A stretch of 64,000 nucleotides of DNA from Bacteroidetes bacterium SW_9_63_38. Its GTDB lineage: Bacteria > Bacteroidota > Rhodothermia > Rhodothermales > Salinibacteraceae. This document shows positions 17,718 through 26,708 of the stretch, one piece after another. Each line of letters opens with the position of its first letter. Within the stretch, counting starts at the first letter, position 1. The notes below the pieces were generated by a model that was not told the origin of the DNA, ran no database searches, and was given only the letters and a program-made list of their open reading frames with translations. The stretch is from positions 124,001 through 188,000 of the forward strand of contig PXUA01000003.1 of NCBI GenBank assembly GCA_003022435.1, in the 5' to 3' direction. Both the position numbers and the translations under genes were made by a program.

Positions 17718-19463
17718 TCACGCCTCATTCTTCGAGACGGGCAGGCGGGGGCGGTCCTCGATGCCGAGGCGGGTGTCGGGGGCGCCGCTGGCCTCCTCGA
17801 TGCGGGTACGGTAGAGGGTTTGGAAGCGGCGGTAGAGACGGTCCATTTGCGCGTCGGCCTCAACGGCGGGCAGGTCAATGACTTCCGGGTATGCAAACGT
17901 GGCGGCCCCGGCGGTGTCGACAAACAGGGTTTTGAGGTTGAGGCGCCGCTGAAAGAGGGTGGCAGTGGTGTGGAAGACGTGAAATTTCTCCGTTGGGAGA
18001 ATCCACAGGTAGTGTGAGATCACACCGCGTCGGATGTAAAGCCCGTCGTCCCGGACGGCGTATCCGTGGTTCCGGTACTGGAGGACCGCCCAGACCAGAA
18101 TGAAGGGCACGAGCCCAAACCCCCACCAGGGAAGGGCCACCCCGCCCAGGTGCCACCAGTCGGCCGGCCACGCATACACCCCGGATCCCAGGAGTGCCGA
18201 CAGGGCGAGGGTGTATCGGAAAAAACGCCGTCGGATGGTGAGGCGCGACACCGAGCCGAATGTCTCCGGAAGATCGAACGAGCGCACCTGCTGGGCCAGG
18301 GCCAGAATGTCCTCGTACTGTGCGAACGGTGCAATGACGCGGTGCCCCTGCTCGTTGACGTCCATCCCAATCGTTTGCACCTCCAACTCGTACCACCCGA
18401 ATACCCGCATGAGCGGATTTGTGCGCAGGATGAGGGCCTGCACCTTGCCGAGCGGAATGGTGCCCTCCGTCACGGTGAAGAGGCCGTGCCGCTTGCGTAG
18501 CTTGTCGCCGTCGAGCCACAGCGAAAAGCTGTAGTAGCGAGCAAGGTGGATCGCAATCCCGCTGATCCAGCCGAGCACCCCGGCGATCAAGAGCGTTCCC
18601 AAGAGGGTAAGAACCGGATGGGCCCCCATTGCTTCGGCAATCTGGTCGAGGCGCCCCCCAGGATGAACCGCGCGCTGAACGACGTTGCCGATGACCGCGG
18701 GGTCGATCAGCTGTACCGCCGAAAAGATGAGCGCAATGTACAGAAGGGAAAACCGAAACGCTCCGGACAGAAGCACGCGGGGGAGGTCCATCGCAAACAG
18801 CGATTCCCCGGGGGCGTCGTCCGTGTCCGCGTCGGCCGGAGCGCCTTCGGTGGTCCGGTGCTGGAACGAGCGCACCGCCTGACGGATCTCGTGGGCGTCG
18901 GAGAGGCTCACGTATTCGAGCGAGCCCTCCGTGGCGGAGCTGCCTGCCGTCTCGACAGTCACCTTTGCGAGCCCCAGGAGGCGGGCCACCAGGTTCTGCT
19001 GAGTTTGGATATTCTGGATGCGCTCGACTGGGATGCTGCGGTTCTGGCGCCGGATCACGCCCTTCTGAATGACGATCTGCTTCGGCGTGATGCGGTAGCT
19101 GAACCGGAGGTACTGGAGTACGATGGCCGGCAGGGCCACCAGCCCGTACACGACGCTGAGGATCACGGAGACGAGGTTCTCCGAACTGGGATTTTGGAGG
19201 GTGGGCAGCAGGATCACGACCAGGGCCGGGAGGCTGGCGCCCACCCGAAGCACGAGTGTGAGGGGATGGAGGCGCTGCGGCTCCTGCACGGCCCCGAGGG
19301 TGACGGACGAAGCTGGGGCCGACGCCGAATCGACCGCGGTACCGGACGCTTCCGTCCCCGCCGACTCAGCGTCCGGGGGGGCATCGGTCGCATCGGGAGC
19401 ATCCGCGTTCTCTGGACCGGCAGACGCGTCCGGGTCCGAGGCCGGGGACGACGAGGCAGGCAT
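17718..19463 (-). CDS. PH domain-containing membrane protein (YdbT-like)
   Basis: A 581-residue membrane protein built of repeated bacterial PH (bPH2, formerly DUF304) domains alternating with pairs of transmembrane helices, the architecture of Bacillus YdbT. Recognisable bPH2 cores are YRITPKQIVIQKGVI followed by IPVERIQNIQTQQN, later LDGDKLRKRHGLFTV with IPLGKVQALILRTNP, and YAVRDDGLYIRRGVI with LPTEKFHVFHTTATLFQRR. The N-terminal 60 residues are an Ala/Asp/Pro-rich, probably disordered cytoplasmic tail. Its start codon overlaps the stop of the smaller PH protein upstream (TAATG), so the two are translationally coupled. In Bacillus YdbS-YdbT contributes to resistance against antimicrobial compounds; here the role is not established. 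Confidence 0.88.
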   Translation of the reverse strand: MPASSSPASDPDASAGPENADAPDATDAPPDAESAGTEASGTAVDSASAPASSVTLGAVQEPQRLHPLTLVLRVGASLPALVVILLPTLQNPSSENLVSVILSVVYGLVALPAIVLQYLRFSYRITPKQIVIQKGVIRRQNRSIPVERIQNIQTQQNLVARLLGLAKVTVETAGSSATEGSLEYVSLSDAHEIRQAVRSFQHRTTEGAPADADTDDAPGESLFAMDLPRVLLSGAFRFSLLYIALIFSAVQLIDPAVIGNVVQRAVHPGGRLDQIAEAMGAHPVLTLLGTLLIAGVLGWISGIAIHLARYYSFSLWLDGDKLRKRHGLFTVTEGTIPLGKVQALILRTNPLMRVFGWYELEVQTIGMDVNEQGHRVIAPFAQYEDILALAQQVRSFDLPETFGSVSRLTIRRRFFRYTLALSALLGSGVYAWPADWWHLGGVALPWWGFGLVPFILVWAVLQYRNHGYAVRDDGLYIRRGVISHYLWILPTEKFHVFHTTATLFQRRLNLKTLFVDTAGAATFAYPEVIDLPAVEADAQMDRLYRRFQTLYRTRIEEASGAPDTRLGIEDRPRLPVSKNEA

Positions 19464-19999
19464 TACACCGGGTCTTCAGTCAGGGGATCTTCGAGGATGA
19501 AGCGCTTGATTTCGTCCCGGATGCGCTCGGCCTCGCCGAGCGGCAGCCCCGGAATGACGACGTCGCTGCTTCGCGAGCCGGCGGTGTGCACCACGAGGCG
19601 ACCCAGGGCATACTCGCGCTCGATCAGGTCCTGTGACACGTCGACATGCTGGATCCGTCGCAGCGGCACGACAGTCCGGACGTAGTTGAGCACGCCGTGC
19701 GCCATGTACAGCTCCTCGGGCCGCAGCGCAAAGCCCCAGGCCCGGTACCGCAGGCGCGGCCAGACGAGGACGTAGAGCAGCCCAAGGCCCAACACCGTGC
19801 CCGACAGGACGCCGAAGGGCAGCCACGCGTCCGGCGAAAACAGGTGGGTGAGATCGTAGAAAAGCGCCGGCAGGAACGCAGCGAGCGTGAGCCCCGCGAG
19901 CTTGATTCTCCAGACGGATTGGATGGCGCCGTCGAGGGACCGAACGGTGTCGTCCGGCACGACGGCCGAGAGTGCGGGGGCGGAAGAAGAGGCGTCCAT
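19463..19999 (-). CDS. PH domain-containing membrane protein (YdbS-like)
   Basis: A 178-residue protein with one bPH2 domain after two transmembrane helices, the usual YdbS partner of YdbT. The helices are LAGLTLAAFLPALFYDL and LPFGVLSGTVLGLGLLYVLV. The domain core reads WGFALRPEELYMAHGVLNYV, then VVPLRRIQHVDVSQDLIEREYALGRL and VVHTAGSRSSDVVIPGL, ending in a helix with LGEAERIRDEIKRFI. Its TAA stop shares one base with the ATG of the YdbT-like gene. The pair is preceded by a 245-base gap downstream of idi. A short perfect hairpin (TCGCTT, five-base loop, AAGCGA) lies at 20029-20045 just before the start. Confidence 0.88.
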   Translation of the reverse strand: MDASSSAPALSAVVPDDTVRSLDGAIQSVWRIKLAGLTLAAFLPALFYDLTHLFSPDAWLPFGVLSGTVLGLGLLYVLVWPRLRYRAWGFALRPEELYMAHGVLNYVRTVVPLRRIQHVDVSQDLIEREYALGRLVVHTAGSRSSDVVIPGLPLGEAERIRDEIKRFILEDPLTEDPV

Positions 20000-20244
20000 G
20001 GACGAGAAAATGAGGGCTCGGGACTGAGTCGCTTAATTGAAGCGAAGGGGCGGGGCGAGGTTTCGGCGCCCGGGGGCAGGGCCGCATGCTAATCGGATCC
20101 CGTCGTGACCAGCAGAAACGGCACGCAAATCCATCCTGGCGCATGCCCGCCCGCACACGACACCGGTGTGACGGGGGGCAGAAAGTGTCCTGGCCTCGAG
20201 CCTCTATTGTTCGATCATACTTCTTACGCGCAACCACCGTGCAG

Positions 20245-20799
20245 CTATCGCGAGTGATTGGCAGAGGCCTGCGCGGACACAGGGGAGCGGTCGTCGGCGA
20301 GGACGGGGCCAAGCAAGCGCCGAAACCAGACCGTGTATTGATGGGGGGCCGCTTGCAGGTTGGCCCGGAGGGCCGTGGGGGCCGTCCAGGCCCAGTCGGC
20401 GACCTCGGTGGGGTCGGGGCGAATGTCGGCGGTCGTCACGCGTCCCACGAAGACGTGGTCGTACTCGTATTCGACGAGGCCGTCCCCCACGGAGGCATGG
20501 TAGGTGAAGTGGAACAGGGGCGTGAGGGAACAGGCAAATCCCATTTCCTCCCGAAGCCGTCGTCGGGCCGCCTCCTCGGGCAACTCATCCGGACGCGGGT
20601 GGCTGCAGCAGGTGTTGGACCAGAGTCCGCCCGAGTGGTACTTCTCAGGAGTCCGCTGCTGGAGAAGGAGCCGTCCCTCCGTGTCAAAGACGAATACCGA
20701 CAGGGCGCGGTGCCGCCGGCCTTCGGTGTGGGCCCGCAGTTTTTCGGTAGTCCCGGTTGGTTGTCCGTCTTCATTGACGAGGACGACGCGGGTCGACAT
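20245..20799 (-). CDS. idi: Isopentenyl-diphosphate delta-isomerase, type I
   Basis: A 184-residue Nudix-fold isomerase that interconverts isopentenyl and dimethylallyl diphosphate, feeding isoprenoid (carotenoid, quinone, undecaprenyl) synthesis. The catalytic Cys lies in LWSNTCCSHP and the metal-binding Glu residues in ARRRLREEMGFAC and LVEYEYDHVF. HRALSVFVFDTEGRLLLQQR near the N-terminus is also typical. ATG 20799 gives MSTRVVLVNEDG, the normal start; an upstream start at 20817 adds six residues. The neighbour across the next operon, uppP, recycles the isoprenoid lipid carrier, but nothing shows co-regulation. Confidence 0.94.
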   Translation of the reverse strand: MSTRVVLVNEDGQPTGTTEKLRAHTEGRRHRALSVFVFDTEGRLLLQQRTPEKYHSGGLWSNTCCSHPRPDELPEEAARRRLREEMGFACSLTPLFHFTYHASVGDGLVEYEYDHVFVGRVTTADIRPDPTEVADWAWTAPTALRANLQAAPHQYTVWFRRLLGPVLADDRSPVSAQASANHSR

Positions 20800-21073
20800 G
20801 GACAGGGAGGCGGACAATTGTGTGCCAGTTTATTTTGTGAAACTTCAACATATAGAGAAGTAGGCACAAAGGGGAAAACGCGTCTTCGTTATTACGGGTT
20901 TATTGCAAGAGGGGCGGTACCTGCAAGTTATCGGAGGGGCGGAGCGACGTGGGGAGAAAACAGAAAGGCCGTTCGGAGGGACGGAAACTTGACGGACTCG
21001 GTGTCGCTTCGTCTATTGAATCGTCCCCTCAAGGGATCTCGTTATTTTCACGGATTGAACGATTGGTTCACTC

Positions 21074-21460
21074 ATGCACGAACTTACGATTGAAGACGTC
21101 GGCACATTTGAGGTAGAAGAGGGCACTCGTCTAGTGCGCGCTATTGAGGAGGCCGGAGTGGACATCGGCCACCGGTGCGGCGGGCACTCGCAGTGCACTA
21201 CGTGCCGGGTCACATTTCAGGACGGAGAGCCTGATGTTATGACTGAGGCCGAGCACGAGAAGCTTGCCGACATCGATCAGCTCGGCGAGATCCGGCTCGC
21301 CTGTCAGGTTGTGGTGGACCGCGATATGACGGTGGCGCCGCTCATGACGGTGAGCGACCAGGGCTGGGATGACGCTGGGCCGGACCCGGCGATCACCGTG
21401 GAGCCGGAGCCGGAGTGGCACCCCATCGAGTCGCTGGAGATTGAGGAGGACGGCGAGTAG
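21074..21460 (+). CDS. 2Fe-2S ferredoxin
   Basis: A 128-residue electron carrier with a plant/adrenodoxin-type 2Fe-2S domain. The cluster ligands are the three Cys of HRCGGHSQCTTCRV (C-x5-C-x2-C) and the fourth in IRLACQVVV. The N-terminal strand pair HELTIEDVGTFEVEEGTRLVRAI matches the fold. After the domain there is an acidic 35-residue tail (DAGPDPAITVEPEPEW and so on) that is not part of the cluster domain; such tails are common in salt-adapted ferredoxins. The partner enzyme is not identifiable here. It converges on uppP with only nine bases between the two stop codons. Confidence 0.92.
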   Translation: MHELTIEDVGTFEVEEGTRLVRAIEEAGVDIGHRCGGHSQCTTCRVTFQDGEPDVMTEAEHEKLADIDQLGEIRLACQVVVDRDMTVAPLMTVSDQGWDDAGPDPAITVEPEPEWHPIESLEIEEDGE

Positions 21461-21469
21461 ACGGCGGTG

Positions 21470-22282
21470 CTACAGCACCCAGAGGCCGAGCCCGCCGACG
21501 GCGAAGCAGTAGTAGGCGAAGTACTGGAGATTGCCCCGGCGCACAAAGTCGAGCACGACGTAGATGGCCGCGATGCCGGCCCCGTACGCGGCCACAGTGC
21601 CGACGAGGAGGGGGCCCCACCCGGTGCCCAGGCCCTTCTCGGCGAGCTCAACGCTCTTGATGACGGTGGCGCCGAGCACCACCGGCAGCAGCATAAGAAA
21701 GGAAAAATTCGCGGCCCGTTCCGGGGTGACGTTTTGGTAAAGCGCCGCGCAGATGGTGGCCCCCGAGCGGGAGATGCCGGGGACCATGGCGACGGACTGG
21801 CCCACCCCCACGGCGACTGCCTTAAGGGGAGTAAGCGGCCCCTCCGGACTGGTACGGAGACGCGTTAGCAGTAGCAGCACGCCGGTCACCAGCAGCATAG
21901 CGCACGTGAGCCGGGGACTGCCGAAGGTGGCCTCCAGCGGGGCTTTGAAGAGAACGTACACGATGCCGGTTGGGATCAGCGTGAGAAGGATGAACACGCC
22001 CATCCGGAAGGTGTCGTTCTCGCGGTAGCGGGTCGGGACGGAACGGGGCGCGCGGAGGCCCTGCCACGCCTCTCGGACCAGATTCCCAACGTCCCGTCCG
22101 TAGACAGTGACGATGCTGAGTACCGTACCGAAGTGCACGAACACCTCGAACGTGATGTCGGCTTGGTCGGTCCCGAGGCCCAGCAGGTGCTGGCTGAGGA
22201 CGAGGTGCCCCGACGATGAGACGGGTACGAACTCGGTGATGCCCTGCACCAGTCCGAGAAGAAGGGCTTCCCACCAGGTCAT
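21470..22282 (-). CDS. uppP: Undecaprenyl-diphosphate phosphatase
   Basis: A 270-residue integral membrane enzyme (BacA/UppP) that dephosphorylates undecaprenyl diphosphate to recycle the lipid carrier of cell-wall synthesis. The two signature motifs are GLVQGITEFVPVSSSGHLVL at the N-terminus and VPGISRSGATICAAL in the second half, with eight or so hydrophobic helices. The ATG at 22282 gives the usual MTWWEALLLGLVQG start; the frame is open much further upstream but that region overlaps recJ in another frame and is not coding. It follows recJ by 169 bases on the same strand, a gap filled by tract repeats. Confidence 0.95.
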   Translation of the reverse strand: MTWWEALLLGLVQGITEFVPVSSSGHLVLSQHLLGLGTDQADITFEVFVHFGTVLSIVTVYGRDVGNLVREAWQGLRAPRSVPTRYRENDTFRMGVFILLTLIPTGIVYVLFKAPLEATFGSPRLTCAMLLVTGVLLLLTRLRTSPEGPLTPLKAVAVGVGQSVAMVPGISRSGATICAALYQNVTPERAANFSFLMLLPVVLGATVIKSVELAEKGLGTGWGPLLVGTVAAYGAGIAAIYVVLDFVRRGNLQYFAYYCFAVGGLGLWVL

Positions 22283-22377
22283 GGATGCGGGAACGCTTGT
22301 GACGAAGAACTGAGATGAAAAACTGCCGCGTAAACCCGCGATCACGCGCAACAGTTGCGAAGGACGGGTCAATCTGA

Positions 22378-22448
22378 CGCGTGAGAGAGCGGGAGCGTGA
22401 GAGAGCGGGAGCGTGGGAGAATGGGACACTCGACGCCCAACCCACAAC
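22378..22448. repeat. Two adjoining tracts directly after the recJ stop
   Basis: Read on the minus strand, the recJ stop is followed at once by TGCGTTGTGGGTTGGGCG (a GCGTT-type tract) and then by CCCATTCTCCCACGCTCCC and further CTCTCTCACGCTCCCG units (the GGGAG-type tract, 22381-22427). The two tract families are therefore abutting here. Confidence 0.7.
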
Positions 22449-22451
22449 GCA

Positions 22452-24221
22452 TCAGTCCTCTTCCAGCCGCAGGTCGCGGGCCTTGAGCTGGAGCGTCGTG
22501 TTGCCGCGCCACGTATTGTCCTCCAGCGAGAACAAGAGCTCGAGAGGGCGGCCTTCCTGTTGGCTCTGCTCGAGAACGGACAGTTTCTCCCCCATGCCGA
22601 ACCCGATGACGTCGTACGAGGCCCCGTTGCGGTCCTCGCGCTGCCGCACCTCGAACTTGAGGTGGCTGTCGTCGCTGCCGACGGTGCGGGGCGAGCCCAC
22701 CACGGCGAGGTCGGTGGCGTGGAAGACGGGGCGTGCGTTGGCCGGGCCGAAGGGACCGAACTGTTGGAGCACCGCCCAGAACCGATCGCCGATCGACTCG
22801 ATCTCGCGGAGGTCGAGCGCGGCATCCACCGTGATCGACGGTTGAAGCAGCTCCGGCGTAACGCGCTCGCCGACAGCCGCGTCGAACTGGTCGCGGAAAG
22901 CCTCGATGTTGTCGACCGGTAGCGACATACCTGCCGCGTGGTCGTGCCCGCCGAACTGCGTGAGCACGCCGGCACAGTCGGAGAGCGCCTCGTAGATGTT
23001 GATGCCCTCGATGGAGCGGGCCGAGCCCTTCACCGCCTCCCCGTTGTGGGTGAGCATGATGGTGGGCTTGTGGAAGCGCTCGACGATACTGCTGGCCACG
23101 ATGCCGATGACGCCGAGGTGCCAGTCCTCGTCGTAGAGCACGAGCGCGTGCGGACTGCGACTGGTAATCTGTCGCTCGGCCTTTTCGACGGCGGCCTCCT
23201 CGGCAGCGTCGTCGACGGAGCGGCGCTCGCGGTTGAGGCGTTCCAGCTCGGCGGCCAGCGGCTCGGCCTCCGTGTAGCTCTCGGCCAGCAGCAACTCGAC
23301 GGCCGTGGAGGCGTGTGCCATGCGCCCGGCGGCGTTGATGCGGGGGCCGAGGGTGAAGACGATGTTGCCGGTCGAGGTCACGTCGGCGAGGTCCAGGTCC
23401 GCCGCGTCGGCCAGGGCCCGCAGGCCGGGCCGCTCGCTCTGCTGGATCGCCCGCAGGCCCTCGGCCATGAGAACTCGGTTTTCGCCGTAGAGTGGGACGA
23501 TGTCGCTAGCCGTGGCGATGCCCAGCAGGTCAAGGTACTCGAAGGCGGTGTCCGGATCCGCGCCGAGGCGGTCGAGCGTGGCTTGTACGAGCTTGAAGCC
23601 GAGGCCGCAGCCGGAGAGCTCCGTAAACGGATAGTCGTCGTCCGGCCGCTTCGGGTCGATCACGGCGAAGGCGCTGGGGAGGTCGACGGTGTCGTCCTCA
23701 TGGAGCTGCGGCGTATGGTGGTCGCAGATGATGAGATCGAGTCCCCGCTCGCGGGCGTGGGCCGTCTCCTCGTGGGCCGTGATGCCGCAATCCAGCGCAA
23801 TAACGAGAGACGCATCGTGCTCGACGGCCGCGTCGAGGCCGCGTGTGCAGAGGCCGTAGCCGTCATCGTAGCGGTCGGGGATGAAGAACGAGGCGTCCAC
23901 GCCGCGTCGCCGAAGGAAGTCGCTGACCAATGCGGCGGCGGTGGTCCCGTCCACGTCGTAGTCCCCGTATACGAACACGCGTTCGCCGCGCTCAACGGCT
24001 TGTGCTACCCGGTCGGCCGCCGCGGGCATGTCCGCCATGTCGAGTGGATCGTGGAGGGCATCGCGATCAGCCCGAAAGAAGTGGCGGGCCTCCTCGAATG
24101 ATGTGACGCCGCGCAGGGCGAGGGCGCGGGCCAGGGCCGTGGGTAGATCGTTGAGCGCGTCCTGCAGATTGGACACGACCGCAGGGGTCTCCAGCGAACG
24201 GTCAATCCAGCGATAGGTCAT
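22452..24221 (-). CDS. recJ: Single-stranded-DNA-specific exonuclease RecJ
   Basis: A 589-residue DHH-family 5'-3' ssDNA exonuclease used in recombination and mismatch repair. The phosphoesterase motifs are visible in order: VYGDYDVDGTTAAAL (motif I), ALDCGITAHEE, IICDHHTP (DHH) and, in the DHHA1 half, FGGHDHAAGMSLP. FTLGPRINAAGRM lies between as in all RecJ proteins, and the C-terminal OB-like region with FEVRQREDRNGASYDVIGFGMG binds DNA. ATG 24221 (MTYRWIDRSLETPAVV) matches the family start; the frame open to 24455 is spurious. The 3' end is capped by tract repeats. Confidence 0.96.
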   Translation of the reverse strand: MTYRWIDRSLETPAVVSNLQDALNDLPTALARALALRGVTSFEEARHFFRADRDALHDPLDMADMPAAADRVAQAVERGERVFVYGDYDVDGTTAAALVSDFLRRRGVDASFFIPDRYDDGYGLCTRGLDAAVEHDASLVIALDCGITAHEETAHARERGLDLIICDHHTPQLHEDDTVDLPSAFAVIDPKRPDDDYPFTELSGCGLGFKLVQATLDRLGADPDTAFEYLDLLGIATASDIVPLYGENRVLMAEGLRAIQQSERPGLRALADAADLDLADVTSTGNIVFTLGPRINAAGRMAHASTAVELLLAESYTEAEPLAAELERLNRERRSVDDAAEEAAVEKAERQITSRSPHALVLYDEDWHLGVIGIVASSIVERFHKPTIMLTHNGEAVKGSARSIEGINIYEALSDCAGVLTQFGGHDHAAGMSLPVDNIEAFRDQFDAAVGERVTPELLQPSITVDAALDLREIESIGDRFWAVLQQFGPFGPANARPVFHATDLAVVGSPRTVGSDDSHLKFEVRQREDRNGASYDVIGFGMGEKLSVLEQSQQEGRPLELLFSLEDNTWRGNTTLQLKARDLRLEED

Positions 24222-25000
24222 GACAACCACAGACGAGATGAACAAACACCGACGCTCACATAGTAAGACACAACTACCCTTTCCACATAACGCCGCGTGA
24301 AAACTCGTGCTGAAGACCGCGGCAGACCGATTCTCGCTGAAGATTTGTGCAGACGGGGCAATGGCCGCGAACAAAGGCCCGATCGATGCGCGTTTGCGCC
24401 AACGCAGAGCTCTTACGAGGAAAAAGTCGGGGAGGTGGAATAGAATTTGCGCCACGGATCATCATACTGGAAGGCTCGTTTCACAACACTCTTCTTTTTG
24501 TTCTTCGAAATGATCTTAAGGGAAAGGACCGTCTGAGTTGGACCGCCTGAATTGGTGTGCGATTGGCGGAGCCGACGTGTAGAAGACGCTGGTGTTGAGC
24601 GAACCCGAGGCCATGGTTGGTTTCTTTCGACGGGTTGAGGTCATTTCTTCGTTCACGACGTGCATGTCAAGCCTCGCGGCGCGAGCCGGCATGCTGGAAG
24701 TGCCCAGAGGCCGGACAAATTCCCACCTTTGTTCGATTTGTGCTGGATCTTTGGGCGACGCCACCGTACACAAAACCCCTTCGCGTCATTGCGCCTTCCG
24801 GAGACTGAACGAGAGGACGACGATGGGTCTGCAGTACGCAGGCCCAGGGCCGAGTACGCAGGTCCAGGGCCGGCAGTACGCAGGCCCGTGACGATGAACG
24901 CCCCACGACTCCCATCGGTCAACTCAGCTGTCGTTGGTGTCCGTATCGGTCGGATCTTCTACCGAGAGGGCCAGCACGGCACCACCTGATCCGCAAAGAC
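24222..25000. other. 780-base leader region upstream of rho with a 3-fold tandem repeat
   Basis: No convincing protein on either strand. The stretch lies between the recJ start (minus) and the rho start (plus) and must contain both promoters. At 24831-24887 there are three near-identical units of 20-21 bases (core AGTACGCAGGCCCAGGGCC), ending 113 bases before the rho ATG. Long leaders upstream of rho are known in other bacteria to take part in autoregulation by attenuation, so a long rho 5' UTR is plausible here but not shown. Confidence 0.5.
24831..24887 (+). repeat. Three tandem 20-21-base units before rho
   Basis: Units GCAGTACGCAGGCCCAGGG.., GAGTACGCAGGTCCAGGG.. and GGCAGTACGCAGGCCC follow one another directly. 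Each contains a C/A-rich GTACGCAGG core. I see no coding sense in them. Confidence 0.75.
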
Positions 25001-26527
25001 ATGAAGATTTCCACCCTACAAGACAAGAAGCTCGACGAACTTCGCGACATCGCTCGCGAGCTGGATCTGCCGGGCTACTCGGACCTTCGGAAGCAAGATC
25101 TCATCTACCGCATTCTGGAGGCCCAGGCGGAGGGCGCTGCGTCCGGCGAGGAGCCGCTCGACGGGGCCGCCGAGGGCGACGGGGTGGCGGCAAGCGCTGC
25201 TCCCGGCGCGGCCGAGGCCGACGAAGCCTCTCAAGAGGAGGCGGCCTCTCAAGGAGAGGCGGCCTCTCAAGAAGAGGCGGCCTCCCAAGACGAGACGGAG
25301 GACGATACGACCGTTTCGGCATCCACTACATCGAATTCGTCTGCGTCGGACTCGTCGGGATCTTCCGGCAAGCCGGCGTACATGCAGACCTACGATCCCG
25401 ACGAGACGGAGCTCCGGGGGATGATTGAGAAGACCGGGCTCCTCGAAATTCTGCCGGACGGTTACGGCTTCCTTCGGTCCGACGAGTACAGCTACGAGTC
25501 GAGTCCCGACGACATCTACGTGTCGCCGTCGCAGATCAAGCGGTTTGGTCTGCAGGAGGGCGACACGGTACGCGGCTCGGTGCGCTCGCCGAAGGAGGGG
25601 GAGAAGTTCTTCGCCCTCATTCAGGTGGATGCCATCAACGGGTGCAACCCCGATGATGTCGAGGACCGCCGCGAGTTCGACTACCTGACGCCGATCTTTC
25701 CGAACGAACGGTTTATGCTGGAGACGGCGGCCGACGAATATGGGCCGCGCATTCTGGATCTGTTTGCCCCGATCGGGAAAGGACAGCGGGGGCTTATCGT
25801 CTCGCCGCCGAAGGCCGGAAAGACGGTGCTGCTACAGAAGATTGCTCACGGGCTTCGGGAAAACCATCCGGACACACACCTCCTTGTGTTGCTCATTGAC
25901 GAGCGGCCGGAGGAGGTGACTGATATGGATCGGAACGTGGATGGAGAAGTGGTGGCGTCGACCTTCGACAAGGATCCGGAGCAGCACGTAGAGGTGGCCG
26001 ACACGGTGCTTCGCAAAGTGAAGCGCCTCGTGGAGTCGGGGCAGGACGTGTGTGTGCTGCTGGACTCGATCACGCGCCTGGCACGCGCTCACAACGCCGT
26101 GACACCGGGGCAGGGGCGCACGCTCTCCGGCGGCATCGAGGCGGGAGCACTGCGCGGGCCCAAACGCTTTTTCGGCGCCGCGCGGAACGTGGAAGAGGGC
26201 GGCTCGCTCACAACCATAGGCACGGCCCTCGTGGACACGGGCAGCCGCATGGACGAGGTCATCTTCGAGGAGTTCAAGGGCACCGGCAACATGGAGCTCG
26301 TCCTCGACCGCGAGATGGCCGATCGCCGCGTCTACCCGGCCATCGACCTTATCCTGTCCGGGACCCGTCGCGAGGAGGAACTGCTCACGAAGCCGGAGCT
26401 GAAGCGCGTGTGGGTGATGCGAAAGATTTTGGCGGACATGGAACCGATCGAGGCCATGGAATTCCTGCTCGACAAGATGCGGGGCACAGAGAGCAACGAG
26501 GAGTTTCTGGAGACGATGAACTCGTAG
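25001..26527 (+). CDS. rho: Transcription termination factor Rho
   Basis: A 508-residue hexameric RNA helicase that ends transcription. The N-terminal domain ([20 protein letters not shown]) is followed by an 80-residue acidic, low-complexity insert (about 42-125) with tandem [14 protein letters not shown] repeats encoded by repeated DNA at 25226-25290. The cold-shock RNA-binding domain follows ([15 protein letters not shown]), then the motor: PPKAGKT near residue 269 (Walker A), [29 protein letters not shown] (Walker B), the Q loop [13 protein letters not shown] and the C-terminal [21 protein letters not shown]. Such inserts are common in Rho of Bacteroidota and actinobacteria. An intrinsic terminator lies just downstream. 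Confidence 0.97.
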   Translation: MKISTLQDKKLDELRDIARELDLPGYSDLRKQDLIYRILEAQAEGAASGEEPLDGAAEGDGVAASAAPGAAEADEASQEEAASQGEAASQEEAASQDETEDDTTVSASTTSNSSASDSSGSSGKPAYMQTYDPDETELRGMIEKTGLLEILPDGYGFLRSDEYSYESSPDDIYVSPSQIKRFGLQEGDTVRGSVRSPKEGEKFFALIQVDAINGCNPDDVEDRREFDYLTPIFPNERFMLETAADEYGPRILDLFAPIGKGQRGLIVSPPKAGKTVLLQKIAHGLRENHPDTHLLVLLIDERPEEVTDMDRNVDGEVVASTFDKDPEQHVEVADTVLRKVKRLVESGQDVCVLLDSITRLARAHNAVTPGQGRTLSGGIEAGALRGPKRFFGAARNVEEGGSLTTIGTALVDTGSRMDEVIFEEFKGTGNMELVLDREMADRRVYPAIDLILSGTRREEELLTKPELKRVWVMRKILADMEPIEAMEFLLDKMRGTESNEEFLETMNS

Positions 26528-26578
26528 GACGACGCTTCGAGCCCTTGGCGTTGAGGGCTGCTCATTGTAGACTGGAAG

Positions 26579-26613
26579 GAACGCACGGTTGGCCGAGCAC
26601 CGTGCGTTCTTTG
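26579..26613 (+). terminator. Intrinsic terminator after rho
   Basis: A perfect 11-base stem (GAACGCACGGT at 26579-26589, complement at 26599-26609) with a nine-base loop, followed by a short T-rich tail (TCTTTG). It begins 51 bases after the rho stop. It is notable that the gene for the termination factor itself ends in a factor-independent signal. Confidence 0.75.
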
Positions 26614-26708
26614 CTCGCATCTCCGAAGCCCCTCTCACGGTCGGTGCATCTCCAATCTTTCGGCCGGTCTCTTCGCGGTGTTGATCGTTCCATCGACTCG
26701 TTGCGTTC

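Noticed and set aside
22283-22975. N-terminal extension of UppP into recJ
   Set aside because: This part overlaps recJ in another frame and is rich in Ser/Arg/Thr without hydrophobic helices; UppP starts at MTWWEALLLGL.
24831-24887. Short direct repeats considered as a CRISPR array
   Set aside because: Units are contiguous with no spacers and there are only three; no cas genes are in the window.
24516-24989. Several overlapping open frames upstream of rho
   Set aside because: They overlap each other on both strands, run through the tandem repeat and show no motifs; high GC alone explains the lack of stops.
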